A stretch of 48,512 nt of DNA from an uncultured bacterium (GTDB lineage Bacteria; Bacillota; Clostridia; Oscillospirales; Oscillospiraceae). Below, one piece after another: positions 1 through 9,660 of this stretch. A program made the position numbers and the translations under genes. How positions within the stretch are numbered: position 1 is the stretch's first letter; every line of letters starts with the position of its first letter. The DNA lies in NCBI GenBank assembly GCA_948469375.1, contig CAOKLO010000023.1, positions 1-48,512 of the forward strand. Direction: 5' to 3'. A model generated the notes under the pieces. That model searched no databases and was not told the origin of the DNA. It saw only the letters and a list, made by a program, of their open reading frames with translations.

Positions 1-39
1 CTGTCTTGTGGGGTAGCGAGCATAGCTTTTGTGTTGCCG

Positions 40-112
40 GGGGCGCCCCAAAAGCGGGCGGCGCTTTGCGCCGAAAGGGGTTCCACCCCTATCACCCCGG
101 CCAGAAAGGAGC
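40..112. other. candidate transfer origin (oriT) upstream of the mobilisation genes
   Basis: Two short perfect inverted repeats lie just before the MobC-like gene: CGGCGC-TTT-GCGCCG and, immediately after, AGGGGT-TCC-ACCCCT. Clustered small dyads directly upstream of mobC/relaxase genes are typical of MOBP oriT regions. The nic site cannot be identified from sequence alone, and the window starts too close to show the whole region, so this is an inference from position and structure. Confidence 0.35.
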
Positions 113-119
113 GGATCAA

Positions 120-425
120 ATGACCGACAGAAAGAGAACGACAGCCATCCAGGTACGGGTGACTGAGCAGGAAAAGCGGAAACTGGAACGACAGGCCAGA
201 CGGTGCGGCCTGTCTTTGTCCGGGTATCTCCGGCGGGTAGGCACTGGCAAATCTGCGGCGGTGTTCCCCCGCCAGCGGTTTCATGCCCTTTATCAGCAGG
301 TAAACGTCCTGCGAGATAACCTCACCACCCAGCCCATGGAGCGGACAGCGGCCCAACTGGACGAGTTGGCGGGTAAAATTTTAACCGTTTACACCAGCGA
401 GGGAACGGACGATGGCAGTAACTAA
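120..425 (+). CDS. MobC-like relaxosome accessory protein
   Basis: A 101-residue protein that would bind oriT DNA and help the relaxase open the transfer origin. The start at the ATG preceded by AGAAAGGAG was chosen; the longer open frame upstream has no ribosome site. The N-terminal half (RTTAIQVRVTEQEKRKLERQA) looks like a ribbon-helix-helix DNA-binding fold, followed by GLSLSGYLRR, a pattern typical of MobC-type plasmid mobilisation proteins. The C-terminal half is a helical segment. The gene overlaps the relaxase start by 14 bases, which indicates translational coupling and one functional module. Family assignment rests on this pattern and the neighbour. Confidence 0.75.
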   Translation: MTDRKRTTAIQVRVTEQEKRKLERQARRCGLSLSGYLRRVGTGKSAAVFPRQRFHALYQQVNVLRDNLTTQPMERTAAQLDELAGKILTVYTSEGTDDGSN

Positions 426-1794
426 AATTTGGCCCGTCAAGGACAGTCTGGCCCGTGTGGTGGACTACGCCCAAAACCCGGATAAGACCATTTATTCAGA
501 TTTGCGGAGCGTTCTCCATTACGCCGCCAACGAGGAAAAGACCGTTGAGGGCCAAGAATGGGCCATGTTCGTCACCGGCGTAAACTGCAACCAGGACACC
601 GCTTTTCAGGAAATGCAAGCAGTCAAAGAGCGGTTTGGCAAAACGGGCGGTAACGTGGCCTATCACGCCTATCAGAGCTTCAAACCCGGTGAAGTCACCC
701 CAGAGCTGTGCCACCGGCTCGGTGTGGAACTGGCGAAGCGGATGTGGGGGGACGAATACCAAGTGCTTGTTGCTACCCATTTCAACACTGGCACCTACCA
801 TAACCACTTTGTCGTCAATTCCGTGGGCCTGTGGGACGGCAGGAAATTCAACTGCGGCAAACGGGCCTACTATCAGTTTCGCCAGTTATCGGACGATTTA
901 TGCAGGGAATACCAGCTTTCCACCATCAAAAATCCGAAAGGGAAAACGCCCCGGAGCATATACTTTTCTGAAAAGAACGGCGAACCCACCAAATACAACC
1001 TGATGCGGGAAGCCCTGGACGCCGTCCTTAAGGTCAGCGTGGACGGGAACGACCTGCGGAAAGCCCTCCGGGAACAGGGCTACGAGCTGGACGCCAACCC
1101 CACCCACAAATATGCCACCTTGCGTCGGATCGGGAGCAAAAAGGCGGTTCGGCTCTACCGATTGGGCGAGGGCTACGATCTCCCGGCCCTCCGGGAACGG
1201 ATCGAGGAAAACCGCCAACGATATGCCTACGACCTGGGCTATCAGCGGTACAAGCCCATCCCCATCCAGCGGCACCGTCCTAAACACTTGCGGTTGAACG
1301 GCTCTTTCAGCACAGTGAAGAAAATCGGCGGTTTCCGAGGGCTGTATCTCCACTACTGTTACTGCCTGGGCATCCTGCCGAAAGGGAGCAGCCACCGTCC
1401 GCTTTCCCCGGAACTGCGGGAGGAGTGCCGCCGTCTGGACACCATCAGCCGTCAAGCGCAGTTGATTTGCCGGGAAGAGCTGGACACAGCGGAAGATGTT
1501 GCGGACTTTATCAGTAGAAAACAGGCTGAAATAAAGGAACTGGGGGACGCCCGTCAGAAATGCTATAACCGTCTGCGCCGCTGTGGCGATGGGGCGGAAA
1601 TCATCCAGATCAAGGCCCAGCGTGACCGGCTGACGGCGGCAATGGCCGTTTGCCGAAAGGACATCAAAACCGCTAAGAGCATACTTTCCCGGAGTAACCG
1701 GCTGAAAGAAAATTTGAAGCTGGAGCAGGAGATGCAGGCCCAGCGCATGGGCCGCACGCAAAACAAGCGGAAGGAAAGGAGCGTTGCCAGATGA
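412..1794 (+). CDS. MOBP-type relaxase / mobilisation nuclease
   Basis: A 460-residue relaxase expected to nick one strand at oriT and stay linked to the 5' end through a tyrosine. The N-terminal domain shows the metal-binding histidine cluster ATHFNTGTYHNHF (His123, His130, His132), diagnostic of VirD2/MobA-like relaxases. Tyr19 in VDYAQNP is a candidate catalytic tyrosine. Residues 280-460 are basic and coiled, as in DNA-processing tails. The length is normal for the relaxases of Tn4451-like and other Firmicute mobilisable elements. It overlaps mobC upstream and shares an ATGA junction with the tnpW-like gene downstream, so all three are probably co-transcribed. No type IV secretion genes are visible, so the element would need a helper. 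Confidence 0.85.
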   Translation: MAVTKIWPVKDSLARVVDYAQNPDKTIYSDLRSVLHYAANEEKTVEGQEWAMFVTGVNCNQDTAFQEMQAVKERFGKTGGNVAYHAYQSFKPGEVTPELCHRLGVELAKRMWGDEYQVLVATHFNTGTYHNHFVVNSVGLWDGRKFNCGKRAYYQFRQLSDDLCREYQLSTIKNPKGKTPRSIYFSEKNGEPTKYNLMREALDAVLKVSVDGNDLRKALREQGYELDANPTHKYATLRRIGSKKAVRLYRLGEGYDLPALRERIEENRQRYAYDLGYQRYKPIPIQRHRPKHLRLNGSFSTVKKIGGFRGLYLHYCYCLGILPKGSSHRPLSPELREECRRLDTISRQAQLICREELDTAEDVADFISRKQAEIKELGDARQKCYNRLRRCGDGAEIIQIKAQRDRLTAAMAVCRKDIKTAKSILSRSNRLKENLKLEQEMQAQRMGRTQNKRKERSVAR

Positions 1795-2060
1795 GCGCAT
1801 TTCAAATCGAATTGTCAGAAAAAGAATGGGAAATTGTTGAGGAAGTATGGGCAAAAGTGGAACAGGAAACCGCCTATCTCGCTACGTTGAGCCAGGAACA
1901 GCGCCTTTTATGGTTTCAAGAACATCAATATCCCCACCCCATCAGTTTTGAACGGGAAATCGGCGGCACCGTCTATACTGTCAACGCCCGTTTCAGTGAA
2001 AACGCCGAAACTGCGGAAAAGAAAGTAAATCGCATTCTCAATCAAAATATCACACTGTAA
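1791..2060 (+). CDS. tnpW: TnpW-like transposon-encoded small protein
   Basis: An 89-residue protein whose start codon overlaps the relaxase stop (ATGA). The C-terminal half contains IGGTVYTVNARFSENAETA followed by a basic stretch (KKVNRIL), matching the short TnpW proteins encoded in Tn4451-related mobilisable transposons. The family's biochemical role is not established. Its position between the mobilisation gene and tnpX fits such an element. The N-terminal part (residues 1-50) is acidic and helical and is longer than in the shortest TnpW proteins. Confidence 0.65.
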   Translation: MSAFQIELSEKEWEIVEEVWAKVEQETAYLATLSQEQRLLWFQEHQYPHPISFEREIGGTVYTVNARFSENAETAEKKVNRILNQNITL

Positions 2061-2095
2061 AGTGTTGAAGTTTTGCGCCGGATGTGGTATGATAA

Positions 2096-3820
<1,725 letters not shown>

Positions 3821-3869
3821 CCATAGCTACACCGTCCCAATAGACAGAATTTCTTTACAGGTTAGCCGG

Positions 3870-3902
3870 AAGGCCGACACTTCTTTACGGAGTGTCGGCC
3901 TT
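3870..3902. terminator. hairpin downstream of tnpX
   Basis: A perfect 12-bp inverted repeat (AAGGCCGACACT / AGTGTCGGCCTT) with a 9-base loop TCTTTACGG lies 50 bases after the tnpX stop. No good T-run follows on the plus strand, so it may be a weak terminator or part of the element end. Its loop resembles that of the hairpin after the second tnpX (TCCTTACGGG). Confidence 0.5.
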
Positions 3903-3991
3903 CTGTGGGAAAATCATTTCACTGATATGGACAAGACCACAAAAACTATGCGGAACTGCTGACAAGAAACTCCATTTATGTGGTGCAAAGT

Positions 3992-4034
3992 GCAGAACGG
4001 CAATCAGCGTCATCATAGCTGATTGCCGTTCTGC
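3992..4034. terminator. 17-bp perfect hairpin, tnpX / HxlR convergent terminator
   Basis: GCAGAACGGCAATCAGC pairs perfectly with its complement at 4018-4034 across a 9-base loop. It sits between the convergent tnpX and HxlR genes and is followed on the plus strand by TTTACTT. It most likely stops transcription from tnpX and possibly from both sides. Confidence 0.7.
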
Positions 4035-4035
4035 T

Positions 4036-4401
4036 TTACTTAATGTAACGAAATCCCCACTTAGTCATCTCATAAAAAATGGGGAGCAAATCATGTCCCA
4101 TTTCTGTCAAAGAGTATTCCACGTGTGGTGGAATCTCGTTGTATTGTATTCTGGATACTAAACCATCTTTCTCTAATTCTCTCAAAGATGAAGCCAGCAT
4201 GGTATTTGTAATGCCATCAATATTTTTGCGTAGTTCTCCAAACCGAATAGGGTCTTTAATGCACAGCTCATAGAGAATATGGAATTTCCATTTCCCTTGC
4301 AACATCAGGAGCAGAGATGTCACAGGACAGTTGCCAGCGTCCGTGAGGATACAGGTTTTCACCTCCTGGGTGTATTCTTCATAAGTCATATCTTTATTCA
4401 T
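4036..4401 (-). CDS. HxlR-family transcriptional regulator
   Basis: A winged-helix regulator of about 121 residues. It carries the HxlR signature CPVTSLLLMLQGKWKFHIL, then FGELRKNIDGITNTMLASSL, and a wing region ending EYSLTEMGHDLLPI. The start at 4401 was chosen because AGAAAGG lies at proper distance; an ATG three codons earlier abuts the ribosome site. It is divergent from the flavin reductase gene at 4551, the usual layout for HxlR regulators that sense redox or electrophile stress and control a neighbouring flavoprotein. Cys20 and Cys28, near the N-terminus, could be sensing residues. It lies between two recombinase genes, so it is probably element cargo. Confidence 0.88.
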   Translation of the reverse strand: MNKDMTYEEYTQEVKTCILTDAGNCPVTSLLLMLQGKWKFHILYELCIKDPIRFGELRKNIDGITNTMLASSLRELEKDGLVSRIQYNEIPPHVEYSLTEMGHDLLPIFYEMTKWGFRYIK

Positions 4402-4459
4402 ATATGGCATCCTTTCTGTTGGTATGGTCTACAGTACTATGTAAGAATATTCTGCGTAC

Positions 4460-4487
4460 TTGAAGCTATCTTCAAACTAAGTATAAT
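4460..4487 (+). promoter_or_regulatory. sigma-A promoter of the flavin reductase gene, with nearby dyads
   Basis: TTGAAG (4460-4465) and TATAAT (4482-4487) are separated by 16 bases. Upstream in the shared intergenic region are AGTAC (4433) with GTACT (4456), and GAATATTC (4445-4452), which are candidate HxlR operator half-sites for this divergent pair. Confidence 0.65.
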
Positions 4488-4550
4488 AATCTTATCAGCG
4501 AAAGTCAACTGTGCTGTGCTAAACAAAATCGTGAAAGGATGGTTTTTACC

Positions 4551-5054
4551 ATGAAAGAAATCAACATTGGGCAGGCAACCGCCCTCACTTCCCCCGATCC
4601 CCTCGTCCTGGTCTGCACCCAAAAGGAGGATGGCTCCTTAAACATGGCCCCGGTGTCCTTCTTCATGTACGCTTCGTTCAATCCTCCCATGCTGGTTTTT
4701 GGGATGGGCAAGGCCGCCAACTCCGGCGAGAATATCCGCAGGACGGGCAAGGCAGTTTTGGCCACACCGGGCATTAGCCTCAAAGACACTGTTATGGCTT
4801 ACGGCTCCGCAACCGGCAGTAAAACCGATAAGCTGAAAGAAACGCCCATTGCTCTCAAAACCATTGCGGGCAGCGACATCCAAATCCCGGAGGACAGCCG
4901 GGTAGCCTTTGTTGTTTCTCTGGCACAGACCGTGGAGGCTGGCGATCACTATTTGTATCTCTGTAACATTGAGAAAATGGTAGCGGATGATACCAAGGAG
5001 GCACTGTTCACCTGGGATGGTTATGCTAAGGTTGCACCTGCTCAGGAAAAATAA
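4551..5054 (+). CDS. flavin reductase family protein (FMN-binding split barrel)
   Basis: A 167-residue FMN-binding protein of the flavin reductase-like family, expected to reduce flavin or act as a flavoprotein reductase in the cytoplasm. It begins MKEINIGQATALTSPDPLVL and contains the conserved substrate/flavin strands NMAPVSFFMYASFNPPMLVF and the NSGENIRRTG segment typical of the family. An ATG at 4539 lies directly on the AAAGGA ribosome site, so the ATG at 4551 is preferred. It is divergent from the HxlR gene. The physiological partner is unknown. Confidence 0.85.
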   Translation: MKEINIGQATALTSPDPLVLVCTQKEDGSLNMAPVSFFMYASFNPPMLVFGMGKAANSGENIRRTGKAVLATPGISLKDTVMAYGSATGSKTDKLKETPIALKTIAGSDIQIPEDSRVAFVVSLAQTVEAGDHYLYLCNIEKMVADDTKEALFTWDGYAKVAPAQEK

Positions 5055-5084
5055 TTTATCGCATTTGCAGAGTAGTCTTGCCGC

Positions 5085-5175
5085 ACGACGGCAAAAGAAA
5101 AAAAGCCGTCGTACAAGCAGGAGTATAATCACGCCCGGAGCGGCGGCTTTGAGAAGTCAGAGCCGCCGCTCTTTT
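5085..5175 (+). terminator. two hairpins after the flavin reductase gene
   Basis: ACGACGGC/GCCGTCGT (5085-5112) encloses an A-rich loop. A second perfect 11-bp stem, GAGCGGCGGCT/AGCCGCCGCTC (5138-5171), is followed by TTTTGCG. The second is a standard intrinsic terminator for the flavin reductase transcript. Confidence 0.7.
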
Positions 5176-5205
5176 GCGTTTTGGCGGCAACAGGAGGATG
5201 TCGCC

Positions 5206-5247
5206 ATGCGATTACGAATAGATAGGTACTTGTCAAAAAAAGCCTAA
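5206..5247 (+). CDS. 13-codon mini-ORF, possible leader peptide or gene remnant
   Basis: ATG follows a strong AGGAGG at correct spacing and encodes MRLRIDRYLSKKA before a TAA. It could be a leader peptide or the truncated start of a larger gene lost by deletion. The following 75 bases hold nothing recognisable before the terminator hairpin at 5322. Nothing in the sequence decides between these readings. Confidence 0.25.
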   Translation: MRLRIDRYLSKKA

Positions 5248-5321
5248 TCTTCACAGCGGCATCCCCTACCCAGGTTTGCGAAAATAGTCGTTTCTTGTCT
5301 ACCCATATCGCCAACCCCAAC

Positions 5322-5361
5322 GCCCGAACAGCCTTGTGCTGTTCGGGCATTTTTGCTTTTT
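5322..5361 (+). terminator. intrinsic terminator
   Basis: Perfect 10-bp stem GCCCGAACAG / CTGTTCGGGC with a 7-base loop, followed by ATTTTTGCTTTTT. It separates the mini-ORF region from the small glycine-rich gene. Confidence 0.75.
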
Positions 5362-5403
5362 CGGAGGGCTGTCCCATCCGGCCCCGGTGTCGCGGTCCGC
5401 CCT

Positions 5404-5444
5404 TCCTGTTCAGATTTCGCATTTCCCCAAATCTGAACAGGAGG
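5404..5444 (+). promoter_or_regulatory. hairpin that sequesters the ribosome site of the next small gene
   Basis: A perfect 14-bp stem (5404-5417 with 5429-5442; arm sequence TCCTGTTCAGATTT) has an 11-base loop. The AGGAGG ribosome site at 5439-5444 overlaps the 3' arm, so the folded form would hide it. This suggests translational control of the gene at 5453, or an RNA processing signal. Confidence 0.5.
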
Positions 5445-5452
5445 ATAACACG

Positions 5453-5656
5453 ATGGAAATTACCATCAAGAGATACAGCCGCAAACTGACCTATGAGCTG
5501 ACCGCAGACGGCCTGCGGTGCAAGTTCAGCAGTCTGTCCCCGGTGGCCATCGGCTATCAGACGGCCACAAAGCCCAATCCCCAGCCGAATCCAGGCGGCA
5601 ACTCCGGCGGTGGCTCCGGCGGCGGGGGCTGGAGTTCCAGCACCTACGCCATCTGA
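5453..5656 (+). CDS. small hypothetical protein with glycine-rich tail
   Basis: A 67-residue product of no family recognised here. It begins MEITIKRYSRKLTYELTADG and has a predicted beta-rich first half. A proline spacer (KPNPQPNPGG) leads to a Gly/Ser tail (NSGGGSGGGGWSSSTYAI). The ATG follows AGGAGG at good spacing, but that site lies in a strong hairpin. The stop codon is within a few bases of the junction with the group II intron fragment, so the native protein may have been longer. Base use resembles the neighbouring mobile genes. Confidence 0.45.
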   Translation: MEITIKRYSRKLTYELTADGLRCKFSSLSPVAIGYQTATKPNPQPNPGGNSGGGSGGGGWSSSTYAI

Positions 5657-6369
5657 TATTCCGGCGTAAATTTCTTCTCTTTGGGTTTGTCGAAGTCCCT
5701 GGCGAGGTTGACAACAAACTTGTCCAGCTCATGCAGGTAGATGTTCGCAAAAATTGGTGAGCAGATTCCGTCCTGCGGCGTTCCGCTGTATGTCATGTGA
5801 TACTGCCAATCTTCACAATATCCCGCTTTCAGCAGTTTCCAAATCAGCTTGATGAGCCGTGCGTCTTTGATTTTGCCGTTGATAATGCCCACCAAAGCCG
5901 AATGGTCTATGTTGTCAAAACAGCCTTTGATGTCGCCCTCCACAAACCAGCGGATACCGTTGAAGCCCTTTTTGATTGATTTTAGTGCGGTGTGACAGCT
6001 CCGATTGGGTCGAAACCCATGTGAGCAGTCCAGAAATACAGGTTCATATACCGCTTCCAATATCATCCGCAGAACCTCTTGCACCAGCTTGTCCGCAAAA
6101 GTTGGGATTCCAAGGGGACGCATTTTGCCGCTTTTTTTGTAGATATAAGTACGGCGGGCCGGATGTGGGGTATAGGTTTCATCGGAGAGCGTTTTGATGA
6201 TTCGTTCTATCTTTGCCTTGCTGAAACCGTCCGCCGTGTCCTCGTTTACCCCTCGGGTTGACGCTCCGTTATTTGCGTATAGGTTTTGATACGCCTGATA
6301 GTACAGGTCTGGACGAAGCATATACCGGTATAACCGCGTAAAAACCTCGTCCCTGTTCCTCGCAGAGTT
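5651..6369 (-). pseudogene. internal fragment of a group II intron reverse transcriptase (LtrA-type)
   Basis: The minus-strand frame encodes group II intron RT blocks 0 to 4. Visible motifs are LYYQAYQNLYANNGASTRGV, HPARRTYIYKKSGKMRPLGI, FADKLVQEVLRMILEAVYEP, SHGFRPNRSCHTALKSIK, RWFVEGDIKGCFDNIDH and SGTPQDGICSPIFANIYLHE. It stops just after, before the catalytic YADD block, so maturase and endonuclease domains and both ribozyme ends are missing. The N-terminal edge near 6369 joins directly to tnpX-like sequence on the other strand. This is a dead remnant left by insertion and deletion. RT block 4 reads QDG where QGG is usual. Confidence 0.88.
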
Positions 6370-7644
6370 TTGTTCAATGAGTGGCACGCAAAAAATACCA
6401 GTGACAAGGTGCGGAGGGTTATGCAGAGCCGTGGCAATGCTGGGATACCGCTCACCACCAACGTCCCCTATGGCTACAAGAAAGACCCAATGGACAAGAA
6501 CAGGTGGATGGTAGACGGGCCAGCGGCAGAGGTGGTACAGCGGATTTTCCGAATGAGCGTGTCCGGCCTGGGGCCTACCCAAATCGCCAAGCGGCTGAAA
6601 GCTGACGGTGTGCTGACCCCCAGCGAGTACCAGCGTGGCAACGGCGTGAACTGTCCGACCAAACTCCCCGAATATCCGCATAAGTGGTGTTCGCACACGG
6701 TAGCGGAAATTCTGGACAGGCAGGAGTATGTGGGCGATACCGTGAACTTCCGTACTTACCGGCAGTCTTTTAAGCTGAAAAAGCAGTTGGACAGGCCGCA
6801 GGAGGAATGGAAAGTGTTCCCCAATACCCATCCCGCCATCATTGACCGGGAAACCTTTGCCCTTGTTCAGAATCTTCGTCAGCACCGCCGCAGGCCCACG
6901 AGAACGGGCGCTGTGAGTATGTTTTCCGGCCTGCTCTATTGCGCCGACTGCGGCAGTAAGCTGGGATACAGCGCCACCAATAACTACAAGCGGGAGCAAG
7001 CCTACTTTTTCTGTTCCGGCTACCGCAAGAATACTGACCTGTGTTCCGCTCACTATATCCGGGAGAAAGTGGTGGCACAGCTTGTCCTTGAGGGGCTGCA
7101 ACGGCTTTTATGGTATGTCCAGGTCTATGAAAAACGGTTTGCCCAGGAGCAGATGGAGCGGTTTGGCTTGCAGGAGAAAAGGGAGCTGACCGCAAAGCGC
7201 CGGGAGTTGGACAAGGCCAAGCAGCGGGTGTCAGAAATCGACCAGCTTATCCAGAAAAGCTATGAGGACATGAGCAAGGGCCTGTTGTCCGAGGAACGCT
7301 TTGCCACACTGTCCTTGTCGCTTGAAGCCGAGCAGAAGCAGTTGAAAATGGCGATCCCGGCAATGGAAGCCAGCCTGGACGCCACCACGGACAAGGCCGC
7401 TGACTTGCAGCGGTTTATTGAGCGAGCCAGACAGGTGACGCGGCTGACGGAGCTTACGCCTGAAATCGTCCACGAGTTCATTGAGAAAATCGTGGTGTCC
7501 AAGCCCAACAAGGTAGACGGTAAGCGCCATCAACGGGTGGACATCCATTACAACACCATTGGTCTGTGGTGTGCCCCGTCCCCGGAGGAAATGGAGAAAC
7601 TGTTCCAGGAGCATCTTGCAGGCCAGCATAAAAAGACAGCGTAG
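6370..7644 (+). pseudogene. second TnpX copy lacking the N-terminal catalytic domain
   Basis: This 424-codon frame matches residues from about 136 to the end of the intact TnpX at 2144-3820. It starts at [20 protein letters not shown] and includes the recombinase domain, the zinc ribbon ([14 protein letters not shown]), the coiled coil and the KKTA end. The resolvase domain with the active serine is absent, replaced by the intron RT fragment in opposite orientation. There is no ribosome site before the nominal TTG start. The two copies differ at many codons, so they look like independently acquired relatives rather than a recent duplication. A protein from this frame could not catalyse recombination. 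Confidence 0.9.
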
Positions 7645-7686
7645 CCGAAGCCACGCCGTCCAAATAGGTAACTTATTACTTGCTGT

Positions 7687-7732
7687 CCCCCGGTTGGGGC
7701 AACTTCCTTACGGGAGTTGCCCCAACCGGGGG
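7687..7732. repeat. 18-bp perfect hairpin at the right edge of the mobile region
   Basis: CCCCCGGTTGGGGCAACT pairs perfectly with 7715-7732 across the 10-base loop TCCTTACGGG. The core (GGCAACT, loop, AGTTGCC) recurs nearly unchanged at 44252-44275, also next to a recombinase 3' end. It sits between the truncated tnpX and the convergent chromosomal gene and may act as a terminator as well as marking the element end. Confidence 0.65.
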
Positions 7733-7739
7733 GCCTATA

Positions 7740-8651
7740 TTACTTCCACAAATTGTCCGGATACAGTCCCTCCTGAGTCATACGGGCAATGGCGGCGGAC
7801 ACAGCGGGCTTATCCTCCTTGTAGGTGACGCCGTACCACTTATCGCCGGAGGACAGGGCCCGCACGGTAACGGCCCCCTCGTCGATCAGCCTGCCCACCA
7901 GGGTGGGCAGAAGATACTCCGCCTTCAAGGGATTTTCGGCCAGGGCCTTGTCCAGAAAGCGGGGGAAGTACTCCCGGGCCCACTCCAGCAGGGAGGGGGT
8001 GAAGCCCCAGAAATTCATGGACACCAGGGTATTCCCCGGCAGCTCGGACCAGGTTTTTCCGCCGTTCTCGGTAAACCGGGGGGGCGGGCCCTTTTCAATT
8101 TGGGTGCGCTCAGTGATGGCGGTGAGGCAACCGTCGTCCCCCACCTGGCACACCCCCCGGGCCACGTAGCCATAGTCGGTGACGGTGTTTTCCAGACGGT
8201 AGGATACCATGGCGTATTCATTCCCATCTGGGTGTGTACAAAGATAATCGTAGATGATGCGAAAGGCCTCCGGTCCATAGTAATCGTCTGCATTGATGAT
8301 GGCAAAGGGACCGTTGATGAAGGGCAGGGCTGCCAGCGCTGCCTGAGCGGTGCCCCAGGGCTTGGTGCGGCCCTCGGGAATGGCATAGCCCTCCGGCAGG
8401 TCGTCCATGCGCTGGAAGGCGTACCGCACGTCCATATGCCGCTCCACCCGGGAGCCGATGCGCTCCTTGAAATCCGCCTCGATCTCGTGCTTGATGACGA
8501 AGATTACCGTCTCAAAGCCCGCCCGGCGGGCGTCATAGATGGAGTAATCCAAAATAACCTGGTCGCAGCTCCCTACGGGGTCCATCTGCTTGCACCCGCC
8601 GTAGCGGCTGCCCATGCCTGCGGCCATAATGACGAGGACCGGCTTTTTCAT
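7740..8651 (-). CDS. sugar-phosphate nucleotidyltransferase family protein
   Basis: A 303-residue NTP-transferase fold enzyme expected to couple a nucleotide to a sugar phosphate in the cytoplasm. The N-terminal glycine-rich nucleotide site reads VIMAAGMGSRYGG with a downstream Lys, and NADDYYG provides the metal-binding aspartates. The start at 8651 was chosen because AGGAGG precedes it; nine extra upstream codons have no support. The sugar substrate cannot be told from sequence. It lies 37 bases after the CaCA antiporter gene on the same strand and may be co-transcribed with it. Confidence 0.8.
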   Translation of the reverse strand: MKKPVLVIMAAGMGSRYGGCKQMDPVGSCDQVILDYSIYDARRAGFETVIFVIKHEIEADFKERIGSRVERHMDVRYAFQRMDDLPEGYAIPEGRTKPWGTAQAALAALPFINGPFAIINADDYYGPEAFRIIYDYLCTHPDGNEYAMVSYRLENTVTDYGYVARGVCQVGDDGCLTAITERTQIEKGPPPRFTENGGKTWSELPGNTLVSMNFWGFTPSLLEWAREYFPRFLDKALAENPLKAEYLLPTLVGRLIDEGAVTVRALSSGDKWYGVTYKEDKPAVSAAIARMTQEGLYPDNLWK

Positions 8652-8688
8652 GGTAGCAAAATACCTCCTTTGGGTCATAAGACCCCGG

Positions 8689-9660
8689 TCAAATGGTGAA
8701 CTGAACGGCGCAGAACGCCGCGTAAACCGCCAGCAGGACGACGCCCTGGAACCGGCTGAGTCTCCCCCGCTTGAGGGCGGGGAGGGTGAGGAAGGCCATG
8801 ACGGCGAACATCACCGGGATGTCCAGCACCAGCGAGGCGTTATGGCCCGCGATGGTGGAGCTCTGGGGGATGGAGAAGGGGGCCAGGGTGACGGACACGC
8901 CGGACACCAGCACCAGGTTGAAGAGGTTGGCCCCGATGACGTTGCCCAGGGACAGGGCCCCGTGGCCCTTGAGCAGGGAGGTGATTGCGGTGACCAGTTC
9001 GGGCAGGGAGGTGCCCAGGGCCACGAAGGTGAGAGCGATCACCGACTCGGGCACCCCCAGGGCTTGGGCGATGAGGGTGCCGTTGTCCACCAGCAGGCTG
9101 GCCCCTGCGGCGATGAGAGCGGCCCCCACGACGATCAGAGCCACATCCTTGAGGACAGAATTCTCCTCCGCCTGGGGCTTAGGGCGGGAATGGGCCTTAG
9201 AGCCGGAGTCCGCCTTCATCTGCCACACTGTGGCGGCCATATAGGCCGCGAACATGGCCAGCAGGATAAAGCCGGAAATCTGGCTGAAATAGCCGGTGGT
9301 ATAGGCGATTCCGGCATAAATGGCGGCGGCGGTGAAGAAAAAGACCACCGGCAGGCGCAGGGACTTGGGGTCCACCCGGCCGGGCTTGACGGCCACGGTG
9401 ATGGCGGCGATGAGGGCGGTGTTGCAGATCACGGAGCCGATGGCATTGCCATAGGCGATTTCGCCGTGGCCGCTGAGGGCGGAGGTGGTGGACACCATTA
9501 CCTCGGGCAGTGTGGTGCCGATGGACACCACCGTGGCACCAATGAGCAGCTCGGGCAGGCCGAACCGCCGGGCGATGCCGGTGGAGCCGTCCACGAACCA
9601 GTCGCCCCCTTTGATGAGGAAGACCAGTCCCACGGCGAACAGAAGAACGGGAATGAGCAT
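8689..9660 (-). CDS. calcium/sodium antiporter, CaCA family (YrbG-like)
   Basis: A 323-residue membrane exchanger with two inverted halves, each carrying an alpha-repeat. The first shows GATVVSIGTTLPEVMVS and NAIGSVICNT; the second shows LTFVALGTSLPELVTAI and NVIGANLFNL. These acidic and asparagine positions bind cations in the family. About ten membrane segments are expected, with a hydrophilic central loop near residue 160 (KADSGSKAHSRPKPQAEE). The start has GGGAGG at good spacing. The transported ion (Ca2+ against Na+ or H+) is inferred from the family. Confidence 0.9.
   Translation of the reverse strand: MLIPVLLFAVGLVFLIKGGDWFVDGSTGIARRFGLPELLIGATVVSIGTTLPEVMVSTTSALSGHGEIAYGNAIGSVICNTALIAAITVAVKPGRVDPKSLRLPVVFFFTAAAIYAGIAYTTGYFSQISGFILLAMFAAYMAATVWQMKADSGSKAHSRPKPQAEENSVLKDVALIVVGAALIAAGASLLVDNGTLIAQALGVPESVIALTFVALGTSLPELVTAITSLLKGHGALSLGNVIGANLFNLVLVSGVSVTLAPFSIPQSSTIAGHNASLVLDIPVMFAVMAFLTLPALKRGRLSRFQGVVLLAVYAAFCAVQFTI

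Noticed and set aside
5644-7101. Full 485-codon minus-strand open frame as a single protein
   Set aside because: Only the part below about 6369 is reverse transcriptase. The N-terminal half is antisense to the truncated tnpX and shows no protein-like pattern.
7630-7740. CRISPR-like or short tandem repeats near the hairpin
   Set aside because: The repeats are single inverted repeats with no regular spacer pattern.
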